Shown here: positions 33,347 through 45,390 of the stretch, piece by piece
Layout of the letters: each line of letters begins with the position of its first letter
Position numbering within the stretch: the stretch's first letter is position 1
Source of the DNA: Lavandula angustifolia
Lineage: Eukaryota; Streptophyta; Magnoliopsida; Lamiales; Lamiaceae
Reading direction: 5' to 3'
Assembly: GCA_028984105.1 (NCBI GenBank)
Contig: CM054806.1
Location: 24,033,320 to 24,097,319, forward strand
Length of the DNA: 64,000 nt
Translations under genes and position numbers: made by a program
Notes under the pieces: generated by a model
Seen by the model: the letters and a program-made list of their open reading frames with translations, nothing else
Told to the model about the DNA's origin: nothing
The model's database searches: none

Positions 33347-35062
33347 TCAAAAACACAAAACAAAAAAGACAAAAAAGCGAAAATAAAATAAAATGGGGGA
33401 AGACAAGTCACCGGCCGCCTCGCCCGGGCGAGCGAGGCGATGCCGCTCATAATCGTGCGGCGGAGGCGATCTACTCTGCGCCCAAGGGAATCCGAGATCC
33501 GTCCTTAGCGTCGCACCGTATCTCGTCCCCGCAGAAGTAAAGGCACTCGAGACACGAGGTCCCGGTGGATAAAACTGGATCTCCCGGTTAGGCAGTTGGT
33601 ACAGAAGGCGAGTGTGTCTCAACAAAGACCAATCAAACAAAGTTGGTGGTTCTACCCTAGTCAAATAACCGGCATCTTGGAGGATAAAGTTACGTTCAAT
33701 GAACGTGGCAAGAAGATGGCATAGAGTCATGTGACGCACGGTATGACTAGCAATTATAAACATGTTATGCGCAATCCACCAACCTAAGTTAACGAGTCTC
33801 CTATTAACCATGCACCAAAGAAAATACAACTCATTTGCACTCACCTTTTCAAAAGATGTACTCTTTCCAGTCAAATTGTGGGCTAAGTATTGATGACACA
33901 TGTGAAGGGCGGGATCCTCTATAAAACTAACATGTGAACCGGAGGTAACAAACTCATCCGGGTCGCTTGGGGCGAGAAGCCTCCACGTGGCCCGTGAACC
34001 TATATAGCTTGGATCCTTGCTCGGTATACTATAACAACCCATCTCAAAATGACCTAAGTAATAATCATCAAACGTGCAACTACCTAATCTAGCATTCCAC
34101 TCGGCAACACTCATATGATAAGTTCCACCAAACAAACGAAATTCAATACACGGAGTAACCAAGTCCTTATCACCCTCAAAATGAAAAGTATTAAAGAACT
34201 CACTTGCAACCTCTTTATAGCACGGATAATGATACGACTCAAGCAACCATGTCCAACCAATATTTCGAAAATATTGAAAGAAAGGTGCGATGATACCTGC
34301 CGTGCGAAGGAACGTACGGTCAAGGAGTCGGCCACTTCGGAAATCTTTGCCCTCGCGCTCTAGGAGACGCAAATTCATGTACTCGATCTCAAATTGAGAG
34401 AGTGCATGGACGGCTGCCGGTGAGTCAATACGGATAACCACTCGGTTTCCATACTCCGCCTCTCGTGGAAGGGCTGAAGAGGATTCGGAATCGGCAAGAG
34501 ACAAATAATTCATGTTGAAATCGTCTTCAAAGTTGCCATCGTGATCATCGGACTTGTAGTCCAAGTCTTCTTCTTCTTGGCTCGGCAACTCCTCTCGCAA
34601 GCTTTCGGTCCAGTTAATTCCTTCATAGTAATTGAGTGGTGGTGGTGGATGTTGAAACTCAAGGAAGGGCAACCACTCATATAGAGTTTGCGGAGATTTG
34701 GGCGGCAGATTTGACGAAGAAGCACCATCCGCGCGACTTGCCTTCGGTTTCCGGGCTCTCGAACGACGCGGTGGAGACGGCAGAGGCGTGGGATCGGGCG
34801 TCGGCTGAGGCGTCGGCTCCGGTGACGGTTGAGTTGTTGGCTCCGGTGTCGATTGAGGCGTCGGTTCGGGAGTAGGATCAGGAGTTGGTTCACGTGGTGG
34901 TTTCTGCGAGGTAGCAGCGCCGGTGTGTCTTCGTAACCGTCGGCGTGGCGGTTTTGACGGAGATGTAGACTCCGTGGCATAGTGACTGCCGGCTTCTTCT
35001 GCCATTTGTGGTGGATTTGGTTCCACATAGGTAAACTCCGGCGGAGGTGGTGGTTCATACAC
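33347..35062 (-). CDS. Athila A env-position ORF (ATHILA ORF-1-like)
   Basis: A 571-codon frame without stop lies downstream of integrase, where Athila elements carry an env-like ORF. Its N-terminal part is Pro/Thr/Glu repeats (PTPEPTPQSTPEPTTQPSPE-like, about residues 55-95). The central part (about 220-480) has conserved-looking segments (FRLFGGTYHMS, LAHNLTGK, ELYFLWCMV) that resemble the plant ATHILA ORF-1 retrotransposon family by eye. The C-terminal 15 residues are hydrophobic (ILFYFRFFVFFVLCF). The first codon of the frame is GTG. An ATG at 35207 (MPPRKK...) is one frame away across a (GCTC)3 run. No signal peptide is seen. Function unknown. Confidence 0.75.
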   Translation of the reverse strand: MYEPPPPPEFTYVEPNPPQMAEEAGSHYATESTSPSKPPRRRLRRHTGAATSQKPPREPTPDPTPEPTPQSTPEPTTQPSPEPTPQPTPDPTPLPSPPRRSRARKPKASRADGASSSNLPPKSPQTLYEWLPFLEFQHPPPPLNYYEGINWTESLREELPSQEEEDLDYKSDDHDGNFEDDFNMNYLSLADSESSSALPREAEYGNRVVIRIDSPAAVHALSQFEIEYMNLRLLEREGKDFRSGRLLDRTFLRTAGIIAPFFQYFRNIGWTWLLESYHYPCYKEVASEFFNTFHFEGDKDLVTPCIEFRLFGGTYHMSVAEWNARLGSCTFDDYYLGHFEMGCYSIPSKDPSYIGSRATWRLLAPSDPDEFVTSGSHVSFIEDPALHMCHQYLAHNLTGKSTSFEKVSANELYFLWCMVNRRLVNLGWWIAHNMFIIASHTVRHMTLCHLLATFIERNFILQDAGYLTRVEPPTLFDWSLLRHTRLLYQLPNREIQFYPPGPRVSSAFTSAGTRYGATLRTDLGFPWAQSRSPPPHDYERHRLARPGEAAGDLSSPILFYFRFFVFFVLCF

Positions 35063-35775
35063 AATGAGGGGAAGCTCCGGCGGTGGTGTGGCTTGCTGGT
35101 GAGTAGCGGCTGCATCTCGGCGGTGCTGTGTTTCCAGATCGGGATCGCATGCTTGGAACCAAGAGCGAGCGAGCGGATAAGACGGATTTCTTCTTTCTCG
35201 GAGGCATGGCTGCTGTCTCTCGACTGTGCAGGGAGGAGGACTTGTGGAGGAGGAAACGGTTTTAGAATAGAGGGAAGTAGTGGGTGGCGGTTTCTTAGGA
35301 GAGAGATTTGAATAGTAGAAAATGGTAGGGTTTGAGATTTTCTCCCCTTTTATACAAGGGAATTTTGCAATCAGGTCCTCCCAACTGTACAGTTAAAAGA
35401 TTCGGTCCCTCCTTCTTTTCAATTCGGCCCCATATTTTTCTTCACATCAATTGGCTCCAAATGTTTGGCTTTTATGCAATTGAGTTCCCAAAATTCGTTC
35501 CCTCACTACAATTGGGTCCCTTGGTATTTTTGAAAATTGCAATGTAGACCTCTAAGTCTTCTTTTCTTCATCTTTACTCCTCCAACTCCTTTCCTTGCAC
35601 TTTTATCCCCAATTCCTTCCTTAGCAAAATTTCTGAAAAATAAAAGAAATAACACCAAGCATAAAATCAAACTAAAAACACGAAAAATAAATCAAAGAAA
35701 ATCGGAAAATATAACGGGTGGCCTCCCGGAAGCGCCTTTCTTTAGAGTCTTCGGCTAGACCTCCTCTTCAAAAAT

Positions 35776-37143
35776 TCAAAGATACGAGGGAATGGACAAG
35801 CTCTGCTCGTCCACAGCTTCTATCATTGCGGCAGCATGATAAATTTTCAAACGATGACCGTTGACAGTAAAAGTCTCGTTTGAATTCAGTTTCTGTATCA
35901 CAACTGCTCTGTCTGGCCAGACCGAACACACCCGAAATGGTCCGATCCACCTTGAGCGGAGCTTTCCGGGCATGATGCGTAGGCACGATTGGTAAAGTAA
36001 TACGAGTTGGCCCACTTCAAAAGTCTTCAGCCGGATTGTTTTATCATGCCATGCCTTTGTGCGATCTTTATACCTCATAGGAGCATCATAGGACTCTAAC
36101 CGGATTTCTTCAAGCTCTTGAAGCTGATATTTCCGCTCCTTAGCACTCTCGGTCAGATCCATATTGATTTTCTGTACCGCCCACCAGGCTTTGTGTTCCA
36201 ACTGCACAGGCAAGTGACATAATTTACCGAAAATCAATCTATAAGGAGACATACCGAGGGGGGTTTTATAGGCTATTCGATAAGCCCATAAGACGTCGTC
36301 CAGCCTCGTACTCCAATCTTTCCTTGAAGGATTGACCGTTTTCTCCAAGATAGACTTCACTTCTCGATTTGAAACTTCAGCTTGCCCATTCGTCTGTGGA
36401 TGGTAAGCGGTAGAAACTCGATGGGCTACTCCATATTTCTTCATCAACGACTCTATGGTACGGTTGCAGAAATGTGTTCCTCGATCACTTATGATGGCTT
36501 TTGGTACTCCATATCTGCAAAAGATGTTAGTTCGAAGAAATCCTGCAACCACTTTAGAGTCGTTAATTTTTGTAGCCTTTGCCTCAACCCATTTAGAAAC
36601 ATAATCAACGGTAAGTAAAATGTACATGTTACCCCTTGAACTAGGAAACGGACCCATGAAATCCATACCCCATACATCAAATATCTCACAAAATCTCAAA
36701 GGCTTTTGGGGCATTTCATCCTTCATAGATATATTCCCGGTCATTTGGCAACGTGCACATGACTTACAGTACTTATAGGCGTCAAGGTGTAAGCTCGGCC
36801 AAAAGAAACCCGCATCCAACACTTTCCTTGCGGTTCGTTTTGGTCCGAAGTGTCCTCCATAAGCGGATGAATGACAATGGTGAAGGATGTCGCCTTGCTC
36901 TTCTTCTGGAATGCATCTTCGGGTAACCTGATCAACTCCCATTTTCCAAAGGATTGGAGAGTCCCAAAAGTACTGCTTACACTCGCTCTTCAATTTTGCC
37001 TTTTGGGCATGAGTGAACTCGGGTGGAAGCTGCTTAGAAGTCAAGAAATTCACAATATTAGCAAACCAAGGTAATTTAGAAGTGTTACCCACGACTTTCA
37101 GCAATTCTGTTTCAGAGTTGTCTTGACTGGGCAGCCGAGACAC
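35776..37143 (-). CDS. Athila A integrase
   Basis: An open frame of 455 residues, part of the pol polyprotein. The zinc-binding N-domain has the HHCHSSAYGGHFG ... CKSCARC pattern. The core has GMDFMGPFPSS (first Asp), IISDRGTHFC (second Asp) and HPQTNGQAEVSNRE (Glu). It ends with a GPF-type C-domain (RWIGPFRV) and has no chromodomain. The frame is uninterrupted, in contrast to the upstream RNase H. It ends before a conserved non-coding block at 35720-35770. Confidence 0.95.
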   Translation of the reverse strand: MSRLPSQDNSETELLKVVGNTSKLPWFANIVNFLTSKQLPPEFTHAQKAKLKSECKQYFWDSPILWKMGVDQVTRRCIPEEEQGDILHHCHSSAYGGHFGPKRTARKVLDAGFFWPSLHLDAYKYCKSCARCQMTGNISMKDEMPQKPLRFCEIFDVWGMDFMGPFPSSRGNMYILLTVDYVSKWVEAKATKINDSKVVAGFLRTNIFCRYGVPKAIISDRGTHFCNRTIESLMKKYGVAHRVSTAYHPQTNGQAEVSNREVKSILEKTVNPSRKDWSTRLDDVLWAYRIAYKTPLGMSPYRLIFGKLCHLPVQLEHKAWWAVQKINMDLTESAKERKYQLQELEEIRLESYDAPMRYKDRTKAWHDKTIRLKTFEVGQLVLLYQSCLRIMPGKLRSRWIGPFRVCSVWPDRAVVIQKLNSNETFTVNGHRLKIYHAAAMIEAVDEQSLSIPSYL

Positions 37144-38544
37144 TTTCTGGACTCCAACTGTAAAACACTCGTGTCTTTGGCGAAGCTTGGCAAGGTGGAC
37201 ACCGTCTCATGAACAGCATATAAATGCTCTTCGGGAAAAATCTCCTTAATCGGCTCTCCATCGTCTTTTTGAATTAATCGGCTCAAGTGATCTGCCACAT
37301 AGTTTTCAGCTCCTTTCTTGTCCTTAACTTCCCAATCAAATTCTTGTAAGAGAAGAATCCATCGGATGAGTCTTGGCTTTGTTTCTTTCTTGGCAAGGAG
37401 ATGTTTGACGGCAGCATGATCGGTATACACTATGATTTTTGAGCCAAGTAAATAAGAACGAAACTTGTCGAAGGCAAAGACGATAGCTAACAACTCCTTC
37501 TCTGTGGTGGAATAGTTGCTTTGGGGCTGGATTTAATGTCTTGGATGCATAATATATCACATGACTCTCCTTTCCATTTTTTCTCGTCTCCCAGATCGCC
37601 CCGATCGCACAAAAAGCATCGCACATAATCTCGAATTGCTTATTCCGGTTCGGGGCTTGCATCACGTGGGCCGTTGTAAGCTTGCCCTTAAGGATAGTGA
37701 AGGCCTCCTTACACTTAGTATCGAATTCGAACTCGACATCCTTGTGAAGTGGGTTTGTTAGTGGTTGAGCGACTTTTGCGAAATCCTTTATGAAACGCCG
37801 ATAGAAGCCGGCGTGTCCTAAGAAACCACGAACTTCCTTCGTATTTGTCGGATATGGCAATTTTGCGATGGCCTCCACTTTTGCCTTGTCGACTTCTATT
37901 CCTCTTTTAGAAACGACGTGACTGAGTACTATTCCTTCGGTCACCATAAAATGGCATTTCTCGTAATTCAATACCAAATTCTTCTCAACACAACGAGCTA
38001 GGACTTTGTCGAGGTTCTTCAAGCACGAAGTGTAAGAGTCACCGTAAACTGTGAAGTCGTCCATGAAGACCTCTATGCACATCTCGATGAGGTCCGAGAA
38101 TATGCTCATCATGCATCGTTGAAAGGTGCCCGACGCATTGCATAATCCAAACGGCATTCTTCGGTAAGAAAACATTCCATATGGGCATGTGAACGTCGTC
38201 TTATCTTGATCTTCTTCTCGCACTTGGATTTGGAAATAGCCACTGTATCCATCCAAGCAGCTAAAATAAGCTTGCCCTGCAAGTCTCTCGAGCATCTGGT
38301 CGATAAATGGAAGCGGGAAATGGTATTTCCGCATCGCGGCATTGAGCTTCCTATAATCGATACACATGCGCCATCCCGTCACTAAGCGTACCGGAACCAA
38401 CTCGTTCTTCTCATTCTCGACAACTTGGAATCCGGACTTCTTGGGTACAACGTGTACAGGACTTACCCACTTGCTATCCGATATGGGATAGATAATACCC
38501 ATGGATAAGAGCTTTAATACTTCCTTCAACACGACCTCTCTCAT
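37098..38544 (-). pseudogene. Athila A reverse transcriptase / RNase H
   Basis: 38544-37336 encodes reverse transcriptase with GWRMCIDYRKLN, LDGYSGYFQI, FGLCNASGTFQRCMM and the catalytic VFMDDFTVYG (FMDD variant), then the connection and start of RNase H (YYASKTLNPA). A frameshift near 37480-37530 moves the rest (AFDKFRSYLLGSKIIVYTDH) to another frame (37493-37098). Polyprotein; no separate start codon expected. Confidence 0.93.
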
Positions 38545-38678
38545 GTTCGGATTGAGTTTTCTTTGATGGTCTCAGAAAGGTTTACTATCCGGCTCCATGA
38601 GGATGGAGTGTTCACATATGTCGGGACTAATGCCGGTAATGTCGGCTAGAGTCCAACCTATGGCCTTCTTGTGCTTCT

Positions 38679-39677
38679 TCAGAATTTCCAACAACGCCTT
38701 CTCTTGATCTTCATCAAGCTCTTTATTAATGATGACGGGCAGCGTCTCATTCTCTCCGAGATAGGCATATTTCGATTTGTTGGAAGTGGCTTAAGCTCCG
38801 GTTTTGGTGCCTTGATGATTGACGGCAAGCAGCTTTTCGAAGCGTCCCGTATGGGCGGTTGAGACATACTACCGACGCTTGTAGTTCTGGAGTTGCGTAC
38901 AAAGCCGAGATGCTCTCTCCGATTTCTTCGTCTCTCATACCTTCGAGGTCCGCTTCGGTCGAGTCCTTGAGTCAAGGTAACTTCCATTTTGTCCCGCACC
39001 ACATACGTCTCAAGATATTCTTGGACAATTTCATCAATGGAGTCGATAGAAAAAGCATTCTCATTTTCATGATCGTAGGGTTTCTTAAGTGCTTCAGATA
39101 TTTTATGAACATAAGTTTCATTATGATATGCCACACTTATTGAACCTTCATCCACATTAATTATTGCCTTTACAGTCTTTAAAAACGGTCTACCTAATAA
39201 CACTCCTCGCAGCTTCCTTCAACTTGCTTATCATTTGTATCAATCACATAAAAATCGGCAGGGATAGACAAAGTTGTTGATTCCGACCAAAATGTTTTCA
39301 AGTAAACCAATTGGAGCAATGCATGACCTATCCGCTAATTGAATAATCACCTTAGTAGATATTAACTCAGCTCCTACCAATTGATTATATACAGATAAAG
39401 GCATAACATTTATAGATGCTCCTAGATCACACATGGCTTGTTTAATCATGACATCACCCATTAGACAGGGCAGTGTGAACATACCTGGGTCGGCACATTT
39501 AGCCGGAAGCATCTTCTGTATAATTGCTGATACTGTGTGATCGAACAAAACCTTACCAGACTTGGGAACTTTTCCAGCTATGAAGTCCTTCACAAATTTT
39601 CCGAACTTGGGAATCTTTACGGCTTCAAGGAAAGGGATATTTATTTCCAACTTCTCGAACAACTTCATGTAATCCAT
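38679..39677 (-). pseudogene. Athila A protease region
   Basis: It encodes CDLGASINVMPLSVYNQL, with DLGAS as the aspartic protease D-x-G-like site, and downstream GRPFLKTVKAIINVD. A single-base insertion near 39265 (GGGATAG, versus GGATAT in Athila B) shifts the frame after VYP. The frame resumes at 39203 and breaks again near 38935. Confidence 0.85.
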
Positions 39678-39733
39678 GCTTTCCTTGTTTGGCGTTCTCT
39701 TCCTTTCTAAAGCTTCGGGGAAAGGTGGCGGAA

Positions 39734-41578
39734 TCAGATTTTCATGCTCTGACTGGCCAGTTTGGACGTGCTCCTCATCTCTTTCTTGTTCTGGATCTTC
39801 AGCATATTGTTCCTTTGAACTTTCTGATGGTAGAGGCTGTTCAGCAGCCTTCTTCTTCTTCTCTGCGACTTCTCCGGGTGTCTTACCCGATACGGTCGGG
39901 CCGTGTAATTCTTTCCCTCCACGCAGCGTAATCTGATTGCAGTTGTGGGCATTAGGATTCTGCGAGTTTGAGCCGGAAGCCGTCCTTGGGAAGTCTTTAT
40001 TTCTTGTATTGTAGAACTTAGCTTATTCATCTGCTTAGCCAAATTCTCCATCGTAGCTTGCTGATCCTTCTTGGTCTGATTAATTTCCCGCTGCATTTGT
40101 TGTTGAAATGCGGTGCTATCTTTCTGCGAAGAAACCATCTCGGCCAAGAGTTTTTCTAAAGGGCTCTGCTGTTATTCCCGATCGGGCGGTGGGCGTTCTG
40201 CTGCTGAAAATGGGCGAAGTAGGCGTTCTCTTTCTTGAAAATGGGCGGTCGGGCGTTCGTCTGCTGAAATTGCCTCTAGTGCGGGGGTCTATACGTCTGC
40301 GGTAGTTGGTTCTATTAGGAGGATTGTATGGCTGCTGATAGCCATGTTGCTGCTGATATGGTTGCTGAAATTGGGTTTGAGGCGGATTCCTAGGCTGAAA
40401 ATGCTCCTCCGGTTGCTTCCAACGGAGATTCGGATGAACCCCTTGTTGTCCGCTCTAATTTCCTGCAGCGTTTACTTCTTCTCCCGGACATTGCAGCGAC
40501 GTATGTCCCTTTTCTCCGCATGCTCCACATGCATGATCGGCATTTGATCGACTTGGGGTAGGAGCGCTCTGCTTGAGTAACAAGTCGAGCTTATCTTGTA
40601 ACAAGCTGAATTTTGCCTCCACTTTATTATCAATCTCATCCATGTAATCGGAATGAGACCAATTTACAGCTCTCCTTGTTGGTCTCGGCCCTTTATATTG
40701 CGAGGTAGACTCCACAAGCCCTTCGATTATATTCCTTGCATCTTCGTAGAGGCTTGTGTGGAAATTTCCTCTCAGACCGATATCAACCATGGCCTTTGCT
40801 TCGTCTGTCATCCCTTGATAGAAAATCTATAGAACCTCCACATCCGAATAGCCATGGTTCGGACAACTATCAACAAGTCGCTCGAATCTCTCCCAATATG
40901 CACCGAAAGTTTCATCTATTTCTTGAGCGATCCCTGAAATCTGCTTCTTAAGTGCATTTGTCTTTGACTGCGGGAAATACTTCTTCAAGAAAACAGTACG
41001 CATCCGGGCCCATGTTGTAATTGTATTTGGCTTTAGACTTGAGAACCATGCTTGTGCTCCATCTTGCAGTGTGAATGGAAAAGCCTTTAGCTTGAATGCA
41101 TCCAGATTGCCCCGCTCGTGCGGATTGCGGACTTGGTTGAACGAGGCTAAAAAGGAATTGGGATTCTCGTTCGTTCTTCCATAGAACTTCGGCATTGCAG
41201 CTACCATATTTAACTTTACATCGATTTACTCAGTAGTTGTGATTTGAATTGGACCAGGAAGGTCCGCTCCCATGTCAAGTGATCCGGTATTCATCCTCAA
41301 GGGTTGAGGATTGTGCACTTCGTCCTCCATCTCTTCTGATTCTGATTCTGAGCTGGTTACTGGAGTATTATGAAGTGTTTTGTCGAACCTAACAGCTTCT
41401 GGTTCGGAGTCGCTGGTCTGATCACCGGCGTACGTTCGTCTTCTTCCCGATCGGTTAAGACGTGTTCTGCCTTGGACAGAATCTGTTGCTTTTGCAGCTT
41501 TGTCCTCTTCCTAATCCTCTTTGCTGTTTTCTCTACCTCTGGATCAAATACGAGGTTAGGTTTGGAAGACCTGCTCAT
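39734..41578 (-). pseudogene. Athila A gag
   Basis: Start MSRSSKP at 41578 parallels Athila B. The core gag domain (41207-40827) has FPFTLQDGAQAWFSSL and YWERFERLVDSCPNHG. The zinc knuckle CGACGEKGHTSLQC is at about 40530-40490. A coiled-coil-like QQQMQREINQTKKDQQ follows at 40100-40000. Interrupted by a frame change (41357-41207) and a TAG near 40825. Confidence 0.88.
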
Positions 41579-41635
41579 GCAACGCTAAAAAGAACAAAAG
41601 ATTAGTAGAAAACAATAAAACTAGATAACACCGTT

Positions 41636-41652
41636 CCCCGGCAACGGCGCCA
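41636..41652 (-). other. Primer binding site of Athila A (tRNA-Asp type)
   Basis: Element-sense TGGCGCCGTTGCCGGGG lies 3 nt after the 5' LTR. It is complementary to the 3' end of plant tRNA-Asp, the primer characteristic of Athila elements. Confidence 0.9.
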
Positions 41653-41655
41653 ATT

Positions 41656-43267
41656 TGGTGATCGCTGTATTGCACCAAATAATCCTGCAAAAATAGAGAA
41701 TTATATCAGTATAGTTTACAGGGTATCGAACACAGGGAACGGAGGACTAGACATATCATTTTTCTACTTATCTTGGGTTTGGTTAGCAACCACGCAAGTT
41801 TTGGGTTTTTAACTAAACTAAGAACTTATTAAAACTGAAACAAATTGCAGAAACTGAAACTGAAAATAAACTGTGTTAACTAGGCAGATTAGAGATGGGT
41901 CCAGCAGAATATTCACACACACGTAATTCCAATCCTTGGCACATAAAATGAATTAATCTCATGGATCAACTAGTTATAGACTACCGTAACTTAAACTGCG
42001 TAATCCTTACTCCCACTTACTTAGTCGGTAACCGCCATGTTGGGCATCGAAACGGCTACTTCCCTAATTTAGCTACAACCTACGTTGTTGGGCAATCAAT
42101 AGATTTAATAGCTAAACAACTTTATCGAACTAAGGGAGCCTAGTATAAGAGCCTACTCGTATGTTGGGCATCTAATAGTCTCCTACCGGTTTAATCCAAT
42201 TATTCTAATGAATAACTTTGCTACTTACCTAGCCTTGTTCCACGAGAAACGATGGAAGTACTAAGTTAGCTACAAACTACGCAACTTAAGGTGGCCAATC
42301 CTAAATTACTAGTCAGATTAAATAAACCAAAATTAACCCGAAACCCTTTGATTAATTATTAGAACCTAAGCCTCATGTACTGTTCACGTGTGCGTTTACA
42401 TCCTGCCGGACCACTGAAAGTTTAGCTACTCATAGTACTGTCCTGACTGCACAGATAAGACACCCTGCAAATCAGAACATGCACCATTTGTAACTCTAAC
42501 CCTAGCATGCACGTAAACGAAATTAAACTAAAGATAACGAACTATAAACTGAAAACAGATAATAACAGAATCTTAAACCAAAAGTAAACTGAATTAAAAC
42601 TCAACTTAAAACTAGATTAAAAGTACTGTAGCAGTCGGTCTTACGAAACGAACATAAAACTAGAAACGAAATTAAAACGATAATAAAACTAGCTAGAATC
42701 CGAAACTGAAAACTAAAATACGAAAGCATAGAAGTGTTTGTTTCTTAAACATAAAACTACTGATAGCATGAATCGATCGGAAGGCTGGTGGTTGTGATCT
42801 TCTCGGCGGCGGCGTTTGGCTTCGGCGAGTTCGGTGGCGGTGGTAAGTTGATCGGATCGAAAGGATGAGTCTCCGAGGTGGAAAGGTATGCACGGCGCTG
42901 TATACGTGCGTAAAGGCTCTCTGAATTTCATGCTCCAATCCTCCTTTTATAATACCTAGATCAAATCTAGGGTTTCTTGATAGATAAGGAAATGATCTTG
43001 TTAGATATAGAAATATCTAATCCTTCCTTATCTTCTTCTTTCCTTCCTCTCTCTTTCCTTTCTAGATCCTTTTCTTTCCTTCTTCCTTTCTTCGGCCAAA
43101 ACCACTCAAAATCTCGCCATTCCAGCTGTAAATTGCATTGCCACATCATCTCCTGGTGTCGTGCCAAATCAGCTCATTTTCTGCATAACTGCCAACAAAT
43201 ACGTCTCACCTGCACAGTTAAGAGACCTTTTCGGACAGAAATAATTAGGTACAAAATTGACTCATCA
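41656..43267 (-). repeat. 5' LTR of Athila A
   Basis: 1612 bp, same ends as 30111-31714. It carries 11 extra bp near 42435 (GTACTGTCCTG) and one fewer GGC unit near 42805. Followed by TSD CTGAG (43268-43272). Confidence 0.95.
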
Positions 43268-43272
43268 CTGAG
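43268..43272. repeat. Target site duplication of Athila A, right copy (CTGAG)
   Basis: Matches 30106-30110 exactly. Confidence 0.95.
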
Positions 43273-45275
43273 CGACTTTCTTCTTCTTCTTCTGACTTTT
43301 AGGTCCTCTCCTGACTATAGAATCATAATAATATGACCTATACTGAGCTGGATGTGTCAGCTGTGGAGGTCCATACTGATCAGCCCATTTAACTTTGCTA
43401 GTTCCCCCTTGACTGAGTTGGGGTGATTTTGAGCTAATCTTCCTGTCAGAATGCTGATAGCTGGGATGAGGTGCCTTCATCTTCTATTTGTTCTTGGCTA
43501 GGGGGTTCAGAATCTCAGTGTTGATGGTCTCCCATTGAAAAAATCTATCAGCTAGCCGGTTCTCTGAGCGTACGGGGGCATGACTGAATCCAAGTCCCTC
43601 CTTGCAGTGCTTAGACTTGTTGCTGGCTAGCATGGCCTCAAGCTTCTTTTCAGCGCCCATGTACCGCTCTGTCATCAGATTCCTCCAGACATCATCACTC
43701 TTCTTAAGCGTTTCATGCTGGGTCTGAAGTCCTGACAACTCTTGCTTCAGTAGACCCAGTTCAGTATCTTTCTGAGTCAAGTCATTGGTCAGTACTGAGA
43801 TTTGATCTTCTTAATGTTGAGACTTGGCCATCAAAGATTTTATCTCATCCCTGAGTCTCAACACAAGTCCTTCTGACTCAGTAGCAACCTGACTCTCTTG
43901 AGAAAGTCTCTGATTCTCCACTTTCAGGGTATCCAACTCCTGAAGAGTCTTACTGAGCTGCAGGCTCATCTGAATTTGCTCGTCTAAAAGTTCTTCGTAG
44001 GCGATCGAGACATCCAGATTCTCATCTGCACCTGAAATAGTGTCGTGTGTGCAGTGTGAAGAGGAGTTAAATAGAGCGTGAGAGTTTACCTCATCCTCTT
44101 CTCCTGCCATAAGACACTTTTCAGCATCTTCTTCAAGCTCTACGGCTATGAATGCCGTTTCATCGTCTGATGAATCCATGAAGGAATTGACTTCATCTGA
44201 GTCATCTGAGAGTTCACCAGCTAATATGTTTGACGCTTCTTGATGAACTTCTCCCTTCGTGCTTTGCGTGCTGCTCTCTCAGCAGTACTGAGCTCAGGAC
44301 AATCATACTGATAATGTCCTGGCTTTTTGCAGTTGTTGCAGGTGGTGACTCTCTCTTCTTTGCTCTCGCTGTCTTTCGACTGAGCTAAGTCTTCCTGTTT
44401 CCTGCAATCAGAAATATGCGAGTCAGGAGTGCGCTTGGGTATATATTCAGACTTACCCTTGGAGTCTCTGACGACTCTAGAGAGTTTTCTGCGCCTCTCC
44501 TTCTCCTTCTGATACTTCACGGCAAGCAGTGCATATTTCTTAGCCAGGTTTCCTTCTTGTATGTTACTGAGTGAAGGTTCAGCCTTGCTAGACGCTGGAG
44601 CCGCTGTGCTGACTGATGCTTTGAAAGCATGGTCGATTTGGGTGTCAGCTTCAGCTCGCTGCTTCCTTTGGGGTAGACCGAACTCGAACTCCTCCGCTTT
44701 TAGTTCTGAAAAAATATGGTCAGGAGAAACAATGTTTAAGTCAGAATGTCTCGGTTGGAGAATGTCTTTCCCAACCCATTTATGGTGTTCATCAGATCCG
44801 TGAATCTGACGTTAAGATCCTCAATAGTGTCACCAGACATGAGAGACAATCTCTCCAGCTTCTGAAGTTCTAGCGCCAGTTTGTTCGCTTTGATCTTTTG
44901 AGTCCCCCGACTTAGTAGCGCTAGAGCATCACAGAGTTCCTTCGCGGACTTGCAGTCCTGAACTCTCGCGAGATAGGAATCATTCAGGGTGGTCAGTATG
45001 GCATTTCTGGCAACCCGGTCTAAGTTGTGAAGCTTCTTCTCCTCAGAAGTGAAGAGACTTCTATCTTTAGGGATCTTCTTTCCGGTCACCATGCCTCCTC
45101 CTTGTGCTGGGTCCTGAGTTTCGACACTATCTATCATGGGAACGATAGGTCCGTCCTCCAGTACCTCTGTCATGCTATCTAGGGAAGTTAGGTGTGCCTC
45201 CATTCTGACTCGCCATACCCCGTAGTTCTCTACTGAGAACATGGGTACCATCCTGATTCCTAACATATCAGACAT
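43273..45275 (-). pseudogene. Sirevirus gag and downstream
   Basis: 45275-44736 encodes the gag domain from MSDMLGIRMVPMFSVENY (ENYGVWRVRMEAHL, DALALLSRGTQKIKANKLAL, DLNVRFTDLMNTINGLG). 44520-44221 adds basic residues and a zinc knuckle CNNCKKPGHYQYDC. 44179-43811 is acidic then coiled-coil-like (QLSKTLQELDTLKVENQRL), a known Sirevirus gag feature. 43780-43484 continues with coiled coil. Frames are broken by stops; the Athila A insertion ends it. Confidence 0.88.
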
Positions 45276-45377
45276 TGAAAATAGTGATATGAATGAAGAA
45301 TGATATGCAATGAAAATATTTTCTGGATCCGTTCAAGTAGACCAGTTTCAGAAAAACAAGAGTCTTAGAGAACTCCT

Positions 45378-45389
45378 GCTCTGATACAA
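45378..45389 (-). other. Primer binding site of the Sirevirus (tRNA-iMet type)
   Basis: Element-sense TTGTATCAGAGC directly after the 5' LTR differs at one base from the TGGTATCAGAGC consensus complementary to initiator tRNA-Met. Confidence 0.8.
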
Positions 45390-45390
45390 T

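Larger units (their letters stand above)
30111..43267 (-). mobile_element. Athila A: complete Ty3-type retrotransposon, 13.2 kb
   Basis: Two near-identical LTRs (30111-31714 and 41656-43267), a 5-bp TSD, a tRNA-Asp primer site and, in minus-strand order, gag, protease, reverse transcriptase/RNase H, integrase and an extra env-position ORF. This order and primer identify the Athila lineage. LTR differences by hand count: about 20 substitutions plus an 11-bp and a 3-bp indel. gag, protease and RNase H carry stops or frameshifts, so it needs proteins in trans despite its young LTRs. Confidence 0.95.
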
